Part shown: positions 8,334 through 15,262 of the stretch, one piece after another
Numbering within the stretch: position 1 is the first letter of the stretch
Layout: each line of letters starts with the position of its first letter
DNA from: Clostridia bacterium
GTDB lineage: Bacteria; Bacillota; Clostridia; Oscillospirales; Ruminococcaceae
Direction of reading: 5' to 3'
DNA: 42,796 nucleotides
Assembly (NCBI GenBank): GCA_021152595.1
Contig: JAGKVC010000006.1
Coordinates: forward strand, 1-42,796
Position numbers and translations under genes: made by a program
Notes under the pieces: generated by a model
What the model saw: the letters and a program-made list of their open reading frames with translations, nothing else
Told to the model about the DNA's origin: nothing
Databases searched by the model: none

Positions 8334-9134
8334 TCAGTGACCTGCAAATTCGCTGTGCAGATCAAATGCGTGATTCATCGGACCGCTGCCGCTGCCCAGA
8401 TCGAGCATTGCGGCGAGCGCGCCGGAAAGATACTGTTTTGCGCGCAGAACGGCATCCGCAAGGGCATATCCCTTTGCGAGATTTGCCGCGATTGCGCTCG
8501 AGAGCGTGCAGCCCGTGCCGTGCGTATTCGGATTGTCAATGCGTCTGCCGCGGAGCCATTCGCCCCGTGATCCGTCACAGAGATAATCATTCGCGTCACT
8601 GAGGCTGTGACCGCCCTTGAGCAGCACCGCGCAGCCGTAGCGTTCTGCGATCTCCGCGGCGGCATGCTCCATATCCTGCGGTGAACGGATTGCGCTGCCT
8701 GTCAGCACCTCCGCCTCGGGGATATTCGGCGTCACAACGCATGCAAGCGGCATGAGCTGTCCGGTCAGTGCTGCGACCGCATCCTCGCTGATCAGCCTTG
8801 CACCGCTTGTTGCGACCATCACCGGATCCAGCACGATATTCCGCGCGTGATATTCCGTGAGCTTCCGCGCGATCATGTCAATCAGTCCGGATGAGGACAC
8901 CATGCCGATCTTGACCGCATCCGGCACAATATCCGTAAAGATGCTGTCGAGCTGCATGCCGAGAAAATCGGGCGTGACCTCCAGAATGCCGCTGACACAG
9001 GTCGTATTCTGCGCGGTCAGCGCCGTGATCGCGCTCATGCCGTAGACGCCGTTTGCGGTCATGGTCTTGAGATCCGCCTGAATGCCTGCGCCGCCGCTGC
9101 AATCGCTGCCTGCAATGGTCAGTGCTGTTTTCAT
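8334..9134 (-). CDS. thiD: Hydroxymethylpyrimidine (phosphate) kinase ThiD
   Basis: Protein of 266 residues in the ribokinase fold. The N-terminal TIAGSDCSGGAGIQADLKT binds the pyrimidine and the C-terminal THGTGCTLSSAIA holds the anion-hole and catalytic residues. It phosphorylates HMP and HMP-P to HMP-PP for coupling by ThiE. Its ATG overlaps the TGA of the preceding tenI-thiE fusion by four bases (ATGA), implying coupled translation. The length and motifs are standard. Confidence 0.95.
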   Translation of the reverse strand: MKTALTIAGSDCSGGAGIQADLKTMTANGVYGMSAITALTAQNTTCVSGILEVTPDFLGMQLDSIFTDIVPDAVKIGMVSSSGLIDMIARKLTEYHARNIVLDPVMVATSGARLISEDAVAALTGQLMPLACVVTPNIPEAEVLTGSAIRSPQDMEHAAAEIAERYGCAVLLKGGHSLSDANDYLCDGSRGEWLRGRRIDNPNTHGTGCTLSSAIAANLAKGYALADAVLRAKQYLSGALAAMLDLGSGSGPMNHAFDLHSEFAGH

Positions 9135-10369
9135 GATACAATTCCTCCTGCAAGCCGCTTCATTTCCGCTGCTGCCTCTTCAATATCCGCAGCGCCGAAC
9201 ACCGCCGAGACCACCGCTGCACCTGCCGCGCCGATCCCGTGAAGCGTGCTGATATTCTCCCTGCTGATGCCGCCGATTGCGACCGCCGGAATCTGCACGC
9301 TGCCTGCGATTTCGCGGAACTGCTCTGCCGTAATGCGGATCGCATCGGTCTTTGTCGGGGACGGGAATACCGCGCCGACACCGAGATAATCCGCGCCGGA
9401 CTGCTCGGCAAGCTGCGCCTGTTCGACGGTCTTCGCAGTCGCGCCGATGATGAAGCCCTCCGGCGCTGCTCTGCGGATCTCCTTTACGGGTGCATCCGTG
9501 ATGCCGACATGGACACCGTCCGCACCGGCTTTGATCGCCGCCTCCCAGTTATCATTGACGATCAGCCGGACGCCGTACCGGTGGCAGACGGCAGCCGCCT
9601 GTTTTGCAGTTTCAATCAGATCAGCCGTATCTGCGTGCTTTTCACGAAGCTGGATGATCGAAGCACCGCCTCTGCACGCATCCGATACTGCCGTCAGCAG
9701 ATCACGCTGCCCGATGCAGCCGCGATCGGTAATTGCATAGAGCAGCAGCTCATTCCGCCCGATCCGCCGCATGGATGCCTGCCGCAGATCACGCAGATAT
9801 GCCGCCGGATCATCCGCCTGCATCAGACCGCTCATGATGCACGCGCCCCTTGCGCCGTTTCCGGTCACAGAGGGCAGATTCTCCGCGGAGATTCCCCCGA
9901 TGCCATAGACCGGCAGCTTCGTATTTCCGCAGATTTCGCGCAGGAAACCAAGTCCCCTGCCGGCAAGTCCCTTTTTGCAGTCCGTCTCGAAAATATGACC
10001 TGCGATGATATAGGATGCGCCGAGCGATTCCGCCGCCCTGACATCCTCAGCACTGTGGCAGGAGACGCCGATCTCGCGGAACTGCCGCAGAACATCGCTA
10101 CGGAGCGTTTGCAGCAGCGGCAGCGGAAGATGGAGCGACTGTGCGCCGAGTTTCTGTGCCGCTTCGGGGTGACTGTGCAGCGTGCAGGTCACGCCGTACT
10201 TCCGGCAGATCTCCATGACCTGTTCTGCGAGCGCAGTGTATTCCGGTTCGGGGAGATCCTTCTCGCGCAGGATGATTCTGTCGGGATGTGCCGCAGCGAT
10301 CTGCCCGATTCTGCTGAGAAAATCGTCCTTGCAGAGCGCGCGGTTCGTGATGCAGATGAGTTCAGACAT
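9131..10369 (-). CDS. thiE: Fusion of a TenI-like domain to thiamine phosphate synthase ThiE
   Basis: Protein of 412 residues made of two consecutive TIM-barrel domains of the same superfamily. The N-terminal half (about 1-200) has ILREKDL and GHIFETDCKKGLAGRGLGFL, which are TenI-like. The C-terminal half (about 207-410) has IIQLREK, VNDNWE, GVHVG, ATAKT, GADYLGVGAVFPSPTKTDA and AIGGI, a complete ThiE. ThiE joins HMP-PP to thiazole phosphate; TenI isomerises the thiazole carboxylate made by ThiG. The fusion therefore links two successive steps. ATG 10369 overlaps the end of thiH; an in-frame ATG at 10381 is an alternative, and neither has a strong ribosome site, so translation is probably coupled to thiH. 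Confidence 0.9.
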   Translation of the reverse strand: MSELICITNRALCKDDFLSRIGQIAAAHPDRIILREKDLPEPEYTALAEQVMEICRKYGVTCTLHSHPEAAQKLGAQSLHLPLPLLQTLRSDVLRQFREIGVSCHSAEDVRAAESLGASYIIAGHIFETDCKKGLAGRGLGFLREICGNTKLPVYGIGGISAENLPSVTGNGARGACIMSGLMQADDPAAYLRDLRQASMRRIGRNELLLYAITDRGCIGQRDLLTAVSDACRGGASIIQLREKHADTADLIETAKQAAAVCHRYGVRLIVNDNWEAAIKAGADGVHVGITDAPVKEIRRAAPEGFIIGATAKTVEQAQLAEQSGADYLGVGAVFPSPTKTDAIRITAEQFREIAGSVQIPAVAIGGISRENISTLHGIGAAGAAVVSAVFGAADIEEAAAEMKRLAGGIVS

Positions 10370-11612
10370 AGAGATAATCATTCAGCACGGGCTGCAAACC
10401 TTCCGCCTTCATATCGCGGTACATCTGCTGAAGACTGCGGTTATCCGCAATCTCAAACTGCGCATCGCCCTCGTCGCTGTTCTCCTTTCCGGTATATTTG
10501 CTTTCGTGGTCGCCGATGCCGGTCGAAACACCTGCGGAGATTTTCGTCGCGGCGATCTTCACAATGCCGTTGCGGAATGCGGCGCTCTCACGCGAGGAGA
10601 CCGTGATGCCTGCAAACGGCAGAAAGATCCGGTAGGCGCAGAGAATCTGACAGAGCTGCCGCTCCCCGACATCATGCGGATTGATCTTGCCGTTGTTGAT
10701 GATCGGGCGCAGACGCGGACAGGAAAGCGAGACCTCTGCATGCGGATATTTCCGCTGGAGATAGTAGATATGGAGTGCCGAGGCGAGCGCATCCTTCCGG
10801 AAATCGGAGAGTCCGAGCAGCGCGGAGCATGCAACGCCGCGCATGCCTCCCATCAGAGCGCGTTCCTGCGCCTCAAAGCGGTAGGGCCAGACGCGCTTGT
10901 GTCCGGCGAGGTGCAGCGTCTCGTATTTGTCGGTATCATAGGTCTCCTGAAATACCGTGACATAATCGACGCCGCATTCATGCAGATAGCGGTAATCCCC
11001 GGTATTGACCGGATAGATCTCAATGCCGACCATGCGGAAGTATTTGCGTGCGAGCTTACATGCTTCCCCGATGTATCTGATATCGCTCTTGCTGCGGCTT
11101 TCACCGGTGAGAATCAGAATCTCCTCCATGCCGCTCTCCGCGATGACCTGCATCTCATGCTCGATCTGCTCCGGCGTCAGCTTCATGCGGCGGATGTGGT
11201 TATAGCAGTTGAAACCGCAGTAGACACAGTAATTTTCGCAGTAATTCGCAATATACAGCGGCGTGAAGAGATAGACCGTATTGCCGAAGTGCTTTCGCGT
11301 TTCGATGCGTGCGCGCTCCGCCATGCGTTCGAGAAACGGCTCGGCGGCAGGCGAAAGCAACGCCTTGAGATCCTCCGGCTGGAGCGTCTGCTTTTCGAGG
11401 GCATGCAGGACATCCGCGCCGGTATACCGTGCCGGATCATAGTCCGCGACCGCTGACATCACCTTTTCGCGGATATCGGACTGAATCTGCTCCTGCCCCT
11501 CCATATATGCCATATGGTCGGTGCGGCAGCTCGGATCATTTTCAAGCTGATGCTTGCGTTTCAGCGCCTCGGGCGAGAGGGATTCCGAGTCGATGAGATA
11601 TTCATTTTCCAT
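10362..11612 (-). CDS. thiH: 2-iminoacetate synthase ThiH
   Basis: Protein of 416 residues, a radical SAM tyrosine lyase that makes dehydroglycine for thiazole assembly; its presence in place of the oxygen-using ThiO indicates an anaerobe. The cluster motif is CENYCVYCGF (CxxxCxxC), preceded by the HFGNTVYLFTPLYIANYC segment typical of ThiH. LSCPRLRP in the C-terminal half is also characteristic. It lies 14 bases downstream of thiG and overlaps the start of tenI-thiE. Confidence 0.96.
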   Translation of the reverse strand: MENEYLIDSESLSPEALKRKHQLENDPSCRTDHMAYMEGQEQIQSDIREKVMSAVADYDPARYTGADVLHALEKQTLQPEDLKALLSPAAEPFLERMAERARIETRKHFGNTVYLFTPLYIANYCENYCVYCGFNCYNHIRRMKLTPEQIEHEMQVIAESGMEEILILTGESRSKSDIRYIGEACKLARKYFRMVGIEIYPVNTGDYRYLHECGVDYVTVFQETYDTDKYETLHLAGHKRVWPYRFEAQERALMGGMRGVACSALLGLSDFRKDALASALHIYYLQRKYPHAEVSLSCPRLRPIINNGKINPHDVGERQLCQILCAYRIFLPFAGITVSSRESAAFRNGIVKIAATKISAGVSTGIGDHESKYTGKENSDEGDAQFEIADNRSLQQMYRDMKAEGLQPVLNDYLYV

Positions 11613-11626
11613 GTGCGCGCCTGCTT

Positions 11627-12397
11627 TCAGTCATGCAGGAAGCCGGTCAGCGTATCCGAGGGGGATGCGCCTCTGACCAGCACTCTGCCGAGTCCGGAGA
11701 GATATGCCGCTCTGCCTGCTTCGATCGCCTGCTTGAATGCGCCTGCCATGACGGGCAGATCGCCTGCGGTTGCGAGCGCCGTATTCGACATGACAGCCGC
11801 CGCGCCCATCTCCATTGCCTCACATGCCTGCGAAGGTCTGCCGATGCCTGCATCCACGATGATCGGCAGGTCGATCTCATCAATGAGGATCTGGATGAAA
11901 TCCTTGGTCGCAAGCCCCTTGTTCGAGCCGATCGGCGATGCAAGCGGCATGACCGTCGCCGCACCTGCATTGACCAGATCGCGCGCCGTATTGAGATCGG
12001 GGTACATATACGGCATAACGATAAAGCCCTCTTTTGCGAGGATTTCCGTCGCTCTGACGGTCTCGGCGTTGTCGGGCAGCAGATACTTGGTATCGCGCAT
12101 GATCTCGATTTTGACGAAATCGCCGCAGCCCAGCTCACGCGCCAGTCTTGCGATGCGGACGGCTTCATCGGCATTGCGCGCGCCGGAGGTATTCGGCAGG
12201 AGCGTCACGCCCTTCGGGATGTAGTCGAGGATGTTCTCCTGCTCTTTGGTATTAGCGCGGCGAACCGCACAGGTGATGATCTCCGCGCCGGCATATTTAA
12301 CGGCTGCTTCGATCAGCGAGAGGGAATATTTGCCGGATCCGAGGATGAATCTCGAATGGAATTCATGTCCGGCAATGATGAGCTTGTCATCGTTCAT
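11627..12397 (-). CDS. thiG: Thiazole synthase ThiG
   Basis: Protein of 256 residues. ThiG condenses deoxyxylulose phosphate, dehydroglycine and the ThiS thiocarboxylate. LIIAGHEFHSRFILGSGKY, the Lys in FVKIEIM that forms the imine, and GIGRPSQACEAMEMGAAAVMSNTA are hallmark segments. I chose ATG 12397, preceded by AAAGGAG, rather than an upstream in-frame ATG that would add 21 unrelated residues reading into repeat copy B. It is separated from thiF by a 260-base gap holding two hairpin repeats. Confidence 0.96.
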   Translation of the reverse strand: MNDDKLIIAGHEFHSRFILGSGKYSLSLIEAAVKYAGAEIITCAVRRANTKEQENILDYIPKGVTLLPNTSGARNADEAVRIARLARELGCGDFVKIEIMRDTKYLLPDNAETVRATEILAKEGFIVMPYMYPDLNTARDLVNAGAATVMPLASPIGSNKGLATKDFIQILIDEIDLPIIVDAGIGRPSQACEAMEMGAAAVMSNTALATAGDLPVMAGAFKQAIEAGRAAYLSGLGRVLVRGASPSDTLTGFLHD

Positions 12398-12439
12398 AGT
12401 TCTGGTTACTCCTTTGTTAAATGTATCGCTTCGCGATAA

Positions 12440-12499
12440 TTTTGATTGGGCTCCGCCCAAACCTGCCAGAGGGATACTATCCCTCTGGACTCCCGTTTT
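12440..12499 (-). repeat. Double-hairpin intergenic repeat, copy B
   Basis: Inverse orientation to copies A and C. An 11-bp inverted repeat around one base (12466-12476 / 12478-12488, CCAGAGGGATA arm) is joined to a GGGC-tcc-GCCC hairpin (12448-12458). It lies between thiF and thiG inside the operon. Confidence 0.75.
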
Positions 12500-12576
12500 T
12501 TATGCGGGGATATGGCGAAAAGCATGAAATAGGCGTGAAATCGTCAAATTCCCACGCTTTTCCATCATAGTCCTTA

Positions 12577-12636
12577 AAATGGGATTCTTAAGGGATAGTA
12601 TCCCTTAAGCGGGAGTTTGAGGGCAGCGCCCTCATT
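12577..12636 (+). repeat. Double-hairpin intergenic repeat, copy C
   Basis: An 11-bp inverted repeat around one base (12587-12597 / 12599-12609, CTTAAGGGATA arm) is followed by GAGGGC-agc-GCCCTC (12619-12633). It is 80 bases from copy B and in the opposite orientation. Confidence 0.75.
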
Positions 12637-12656
12637 ATAGATCCGTCGGAGACACC

Positions 12657-13292
12657 TTAAACCTCCTGACCGGATAGAATGCGCAGAATTATATGCGCTT
12701 CGTGGGCGGCACAGACGGCAACGCGCGCGGAGATCAGCCCGAGCCCGTCCGCGACATCGCTTTTTCCGTCGCCGCAGAGATAGAAATGCGAAGTGATGCG
12801 CCGTGTCTGAATGGTATTGGCGGTGTCGATGCCTGCCATGCCGCTCGCAGATACAAGATACGCCTGCGGCAGATGCTCCAGCACACAGTTGACCAGCATC
12901 GCCTTCTGATCTGCACGGTCGAATGCCTCACAGATGATCGGGAATTCTGCAAGCAGTTTCGGGATATTCTCCTCTGTGAGCTTCACCGTTTCCGCCGTAA
13001 TTTCACAGTAGGGCGCGATGCGGTGCAGCGTCTCCGCGAGTGCTTCGGTCTTATATGTTCCGAGCTGCTCCGGAAAATACTGCTGCCGGTTGAGATTCGA
13101 GATATCCACGCGGTCGAAGTCGATCAGATGCAGCCTGCCGACACCGGCGCGCGCAAGGTGAATTGCAACATTGGAGCCGAGTCCCCCGAGACCGCAGACC
13201 GCGACAGATCCGGCTGCGAATTTCGCCTGAACATCGGCGCCGTGGCGTTCACAGAGCGCCGCATACATTTCCTCTTTTGTCGGGATTGCCAT
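12657..13292 (-). CDS. thiF: ThiS adenylyltransferase ThiF
   Basis: Protein of 211 residues, the short ThiF form. It has the nucleotide-binding GLGGLGSN, the DFDRVDISNLNRQQ segment that positions ATP, and CEAFDRADQKA. It adenylates the C-terminal glycine of ThiS so that sulfur can be loaded. It starts one base after the thiS stop (TGA-T-ATG), and its ribosome site GGAGGCGG lies in the glycine codons that end thiS. A conserved downstream zinc CxxC pair is not obvious. Confidence 0.9.
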   Translation of the reverse strand: MAIPTKEEMYAALCERHGADVQAKFAAGSVAVCGLGGLGSNVAIHLARAGVGRLHLIDFDRVDISNLNRQQYFPEQLGTYKTEALAETLHRIAPYCEITAETVKLTEENIPKLLAEFPIICEAFDRADQKAMLVNCVLEHLPQAYLVSASGMAGIDTANTIQTRRITSHFYLCGDGKSDVADGLGLISARVAVCAAHEAHIILRILSGQEV

Positions 13293-13293
13293 A

Positions 13294-13488
13294 TCAGCCG
13301 CCTCCTACGAATCCGACGATTTCGACCTTATCGCCGTCCTGCACGACAGTCGCCGCATACTGCGCCTTCGGGACGATCTGCTCATTGCATTCGACCGCGA
13401 CGCGCTGCGGCTGATATCCGCCCTCCGCGACAAGCTGCGCAATGCTCTTGCCTGCCGCCTCCGCAGGCGTTCCGTTGATCATGACCAT
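13294..13488 (-). CDS. thiS: Thiamine biosynthesis sulfur carrier ThiS
   Basis: Protein of 64 residues, a beta-grasp ubiquitin-like carrier ending in VGGG; the last two glycines form the thiocarboxylate-bearing tail. VMINGTPAEAAGKSIAQL, NEQIVPKAQYAATVVQDGDKVEIVGFVGGG is a full family match. ATG 13488 has GGAGG seven bases upstream; an upstream in-frame ATG would read through the attenuator and is rejected. It is the first gene after the TPP aptamer and terminator. Confidence 0.93.
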   Translation of the reverse strand: MVMINGTPAEAAGKSIAQLVAEGGYQPQRVAVECNEQIVPKAQYAATVVQDGDKVEIVGFVGGG

Positions 13489-13500
13489 AGTTCCACCTCC

Positions 13501-13541
13501 AAAATAAAAACGGGGAGCCGCGCGCAAAAACACAGCTCCCC
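13501..13541 (-). terminator. Attenuator terminator between the TPP aptamer and thiS
   Basis: On the minus strand GGGGAGC (13541-13535) pairs with GCTCCCC (13518-13512), followed by GTTTTTATTTT. It stands just after the aptamer and just before thiS, so TPP binding probably favours termination. Confidence 0.88.
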
Positions 13542-13559
13542 GCAGATATCGGGTATATG

Positions 13560-13641
13560 TCCCTACGTTGGCATTATCCAAATCAGGTTATAGGTCGAAG
13601 GCTCAGGCGCCTTCCTCTCAGCCTGCTTACAAGCTCCCTTG
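13560..13641 (-). ncRNA. TPP (THI-box) riboswitch aptamer
   Basis: Minus strand. The conserved CTGAGAGG of the pyrimidine-sensing helix and the AACCTGATTTGGATAATGCC ... ACGTAGGGA block of the pyrophosphate helix are both present, separated by a variable hairpin (AAGGCGCCTGAGCCTT region). It is followed by a terminator and the thi operon. Control by premature termination is inferred from the layout. Confidence 0.96.
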
Positions 13642-13651
13642 TTGTGCGTAT

Positions 13652-13680
13652 AGTATACCACATATTCGCAAAAAATGCAA
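13652..13680 (-). promoter_or_regulatory. Promoter of the thiamine operon
   Basis: Minus strand TTGCAT (13680-13675), 17-base spacer, TATACT (13657-13652). The expected start lies only a few bases before the aptamer, so the riboswitch occupies the extreme 5' end of the transcript. Confidence 0.8.
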
Positions 13681-13863
13681 GAGGGATCCGGAGATTTGAT
13701 GTCCGGTGCGATTTTCGGGTGCAAGAAACTTCTAAAAGTTGATACGCGCCGAAAATATACTTTCCGTAATAACGAAAGTGATTCCGTTTCTGATATTCTG
13801 CCCAAACGCCGTCTATCACTCTTATCGAAAATGCTGATTTTATTGCGAATCGTTGCGAATATA

Positions 13864-13892
13864 TTGACATTTTGCACGGGATATGGTATAAT
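13864..13892 (+). promoter_or_regulatory. Consensus sigma-A promoter of the candidate structured RNA
   Basis: TTGACA (13864-13869), 17-base spacer, TATAAT (13887-13892): both hexamers are perfect. No credible ORF follows before the terminator at 14370. Confidence 0.85.
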
Positions 13893-13898
13893 ACAATC

Positions 13899-14405
13899 AC
13901 GGAAGGGGATATGACATCCGGTATAATGATACATAAACTATCGCAAAACCGGACGGTCAGTCAGAATCTCAGAAAACAGAAAAAATTGCTTTGCGGAATC
14001 CTGCAAGGCTGACGGCACTTTCGGCTGCAATTCATTCTCTGTTTGCCGCGATCTGACTCCGTGTCCGGAGCAGCGCAGGGAACGGCGCACCGGACACGGA
14101 CGCGGCAGCAGCCGGAGCAACATCATTACAGAAAGGCTGCCACAGGGGGAAACTGTAAGCTGCCAATGAGGGAAAGAGGATCTATATAGAACGCGCCGGC
14201 ATGAACGGAAAGAGGTTACCAAAGGAAACAGAAATCAACATAACAGATTTTTGGGAAACAAAAGCTGCCACTTAGGGGAAATTATCACAGCAAAGCTATG
14301 TCGCAACCGGCTTACGGACCGAATCTGACGATATCGCGCTTTGCGCTGCGGGGCTAACACGGGCGAAAGACCGCGGATCTGCGAAATGTGGATCCGCGGT
14401 TTTTC
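13899..14405 (+). ncRNA. Candidate structured noncoding RNA of about 500 nt, family not recognised
   Basis: From the predicted start after a perfect promoter to an intrinsic terminator there is no ORF with a ribosome site. A three-tier hairpin is plain: 14020-14028 with 14108-14116 (9 bp), 14045-14050 with 14101-14106 (6 bp), and 14059-14068 with 14090-14099 (10 bp). Downstream, a unit GCTGCCA...GGGGAAA or close variants recurs at about 14137, 14159 and 14268. It does not fit tmRNA, RNase P, 6S, SRP or a riboswitch I know. Size and Firmicutes origin are compatible with large ornate RNAs such as ROOL, but I cannot match a consensus. The ends are approximate. Confidence 0.6.
14370..14405 (+). 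terminator. Terminator of the candidate structured RNA
   Basis: Perfect 10-bp stem (14370-14379 with 14391-14400), 11-base loop, then TTTTT. Confidence 0.85.
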
Positions 14406-14456
14406 CGGCACGCAGGGCGCGCCGCCGTAATTCTATAGCTGCCGGAATACCATGCG

Positions 14457-14509
14457 CATAAAAAACAAAAGCCGCTGAATTCGCATCATTGCGTTGATTC
14501 AGCGGCTTT
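14457..14509 (-). terminator. Terminator of rnhA
   Basis: Perfect 13-bp stem (14468-14480 with 14497-14509). On the minus strand it is followed by TTTTGTTTTTT. It lies just after the rnhA stop. Confidence 0.85.
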
Positions 14510-14524
14510 ATTCTATCATGTATA

Positions 14525-14992
14525 TTACACAAACTTCGTGCGTTCGGCGACGGCAAGCGCGTCGCAGCGCTCGTTCTCGGGATGTCCGGCATGGCCTTTC
14601 ACCCAGCAGAACGTCACCTTATGCTTTTGCAGCAGCGGCAGCAGCCTTTCCCAGAGATCGACATTCAGCGCAGGCTTTTTATCCGATTTGATCCAGCCCT
14701 TTTTCTTCCAGCCGTATACCCAGCCCTTCGTGACGCTGTCCACGACATAGCGGCTGTCGGTTGTCAGCGTGACCGCACAGGAACCTTTGAGTGCCTCCAG
14801 CCCCGAGATCACGCCCATCAGCTCCATGCGGTTATTCGTTGTATGTGCCTCGCCGCCCGAAAGCTCCTTTTCATGTACCGTTCCGCTGCCGTCCGTGAAC
14901 CGCAGAATCGTCCCCCAGCCGCCCGGTCCCGGATTGCCGCTGCACGCGCCGTCTGAGAACATCTGCACCTGCGGCAGACCGTTTTCAATCAT
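14525..14992 (-). CDS. rnhA: Ribonuclease HI
   Basis: Protein of about 155 residues that cuts the RNA strand of RNA-DNA hybrids. The catalytic carboxylates are visible: Asp in MFSDGACSGNPGPGGWG, Glu in NRMELMGVI, Asp in TTDSRYVVD and Asp in ENERCDALA, with the basic handle WKKKGWIKSDKKP and the VKGHAGH loop. Two adjacent ATGs (14995 and 14992) follow AGGAG; 14992 gives the better spacing. An upstream in-frame extension is charged and unlike the family. It is monocistronic, with its own promoter and terminator. Confidence 0.94.
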   Translation of the reverse strand: MIENGLPQVQMFSDGACSGNPGPGGWGTILRFTDGSGTVHEKELSGGEAHTTNNRMELMGVISGLEALKGSCAVTLTTDSRYVVDSVTKGWVYGWKKKGWIKSDKKPALNVDLWERLLPLLQKHKVTFCWVKGHAGHPENERCDALAVAERTKFV

Positions 14993-15057
14993 CATGTCTC
15001 CTGATTGCTCCTCTCGCTCTTCTCTTTCCGCACGGAAAACTCCGTACAGCACTATAT

Positions 15058-15086
15058 ATTATCCCCGATTTTACCGGAAAATGCAA
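15058..15086 (-). promoter_or_regulatory. Promoter of rnhA
   Basis: Minus strand TTGCAT (15086-15081), 17-base spacer, GATAAT (15063-15058). Confidence 0.6.
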
Positions 15087-15153
15087 GCATGTTTCTGAGA
15101 TTTGTTGAAAATGCCAAAAATCGCCCGAATCAAAAAAAACTTCTGAAAGGGAC

Positions 15154-15182
15154 TGGATTTTTATGGAATATTATGTTATAAT
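15154..15182 (+). promoter_or_regulatory. Extended -10 promoter of ppdK
   Basis: TGTTATAAT (15174-15182) is an extended -10 element. The -35 region (TGGATT, 15154-15159) is weak, as is common with extended -10 promoters. Confidence 0.6.
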
Positions 15183-15262
15183 AGTCATATCTCCGGCATA
15201 GGGGCTTTCTGCGCCCGCAGAGGCTTCCTGCAAGCCGGTAACAAAGAATGGAGGTTTTTCCA

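Noticed and set aside
13899..14405. Identification of the noncoding stretch as tmRNA, RNase P or 6S RNA
   Set aside because: The conserved blocks of those RNAs (tRNA-like ends and tag, CR-I/CR-V, the open 6S bubble) are not visible.
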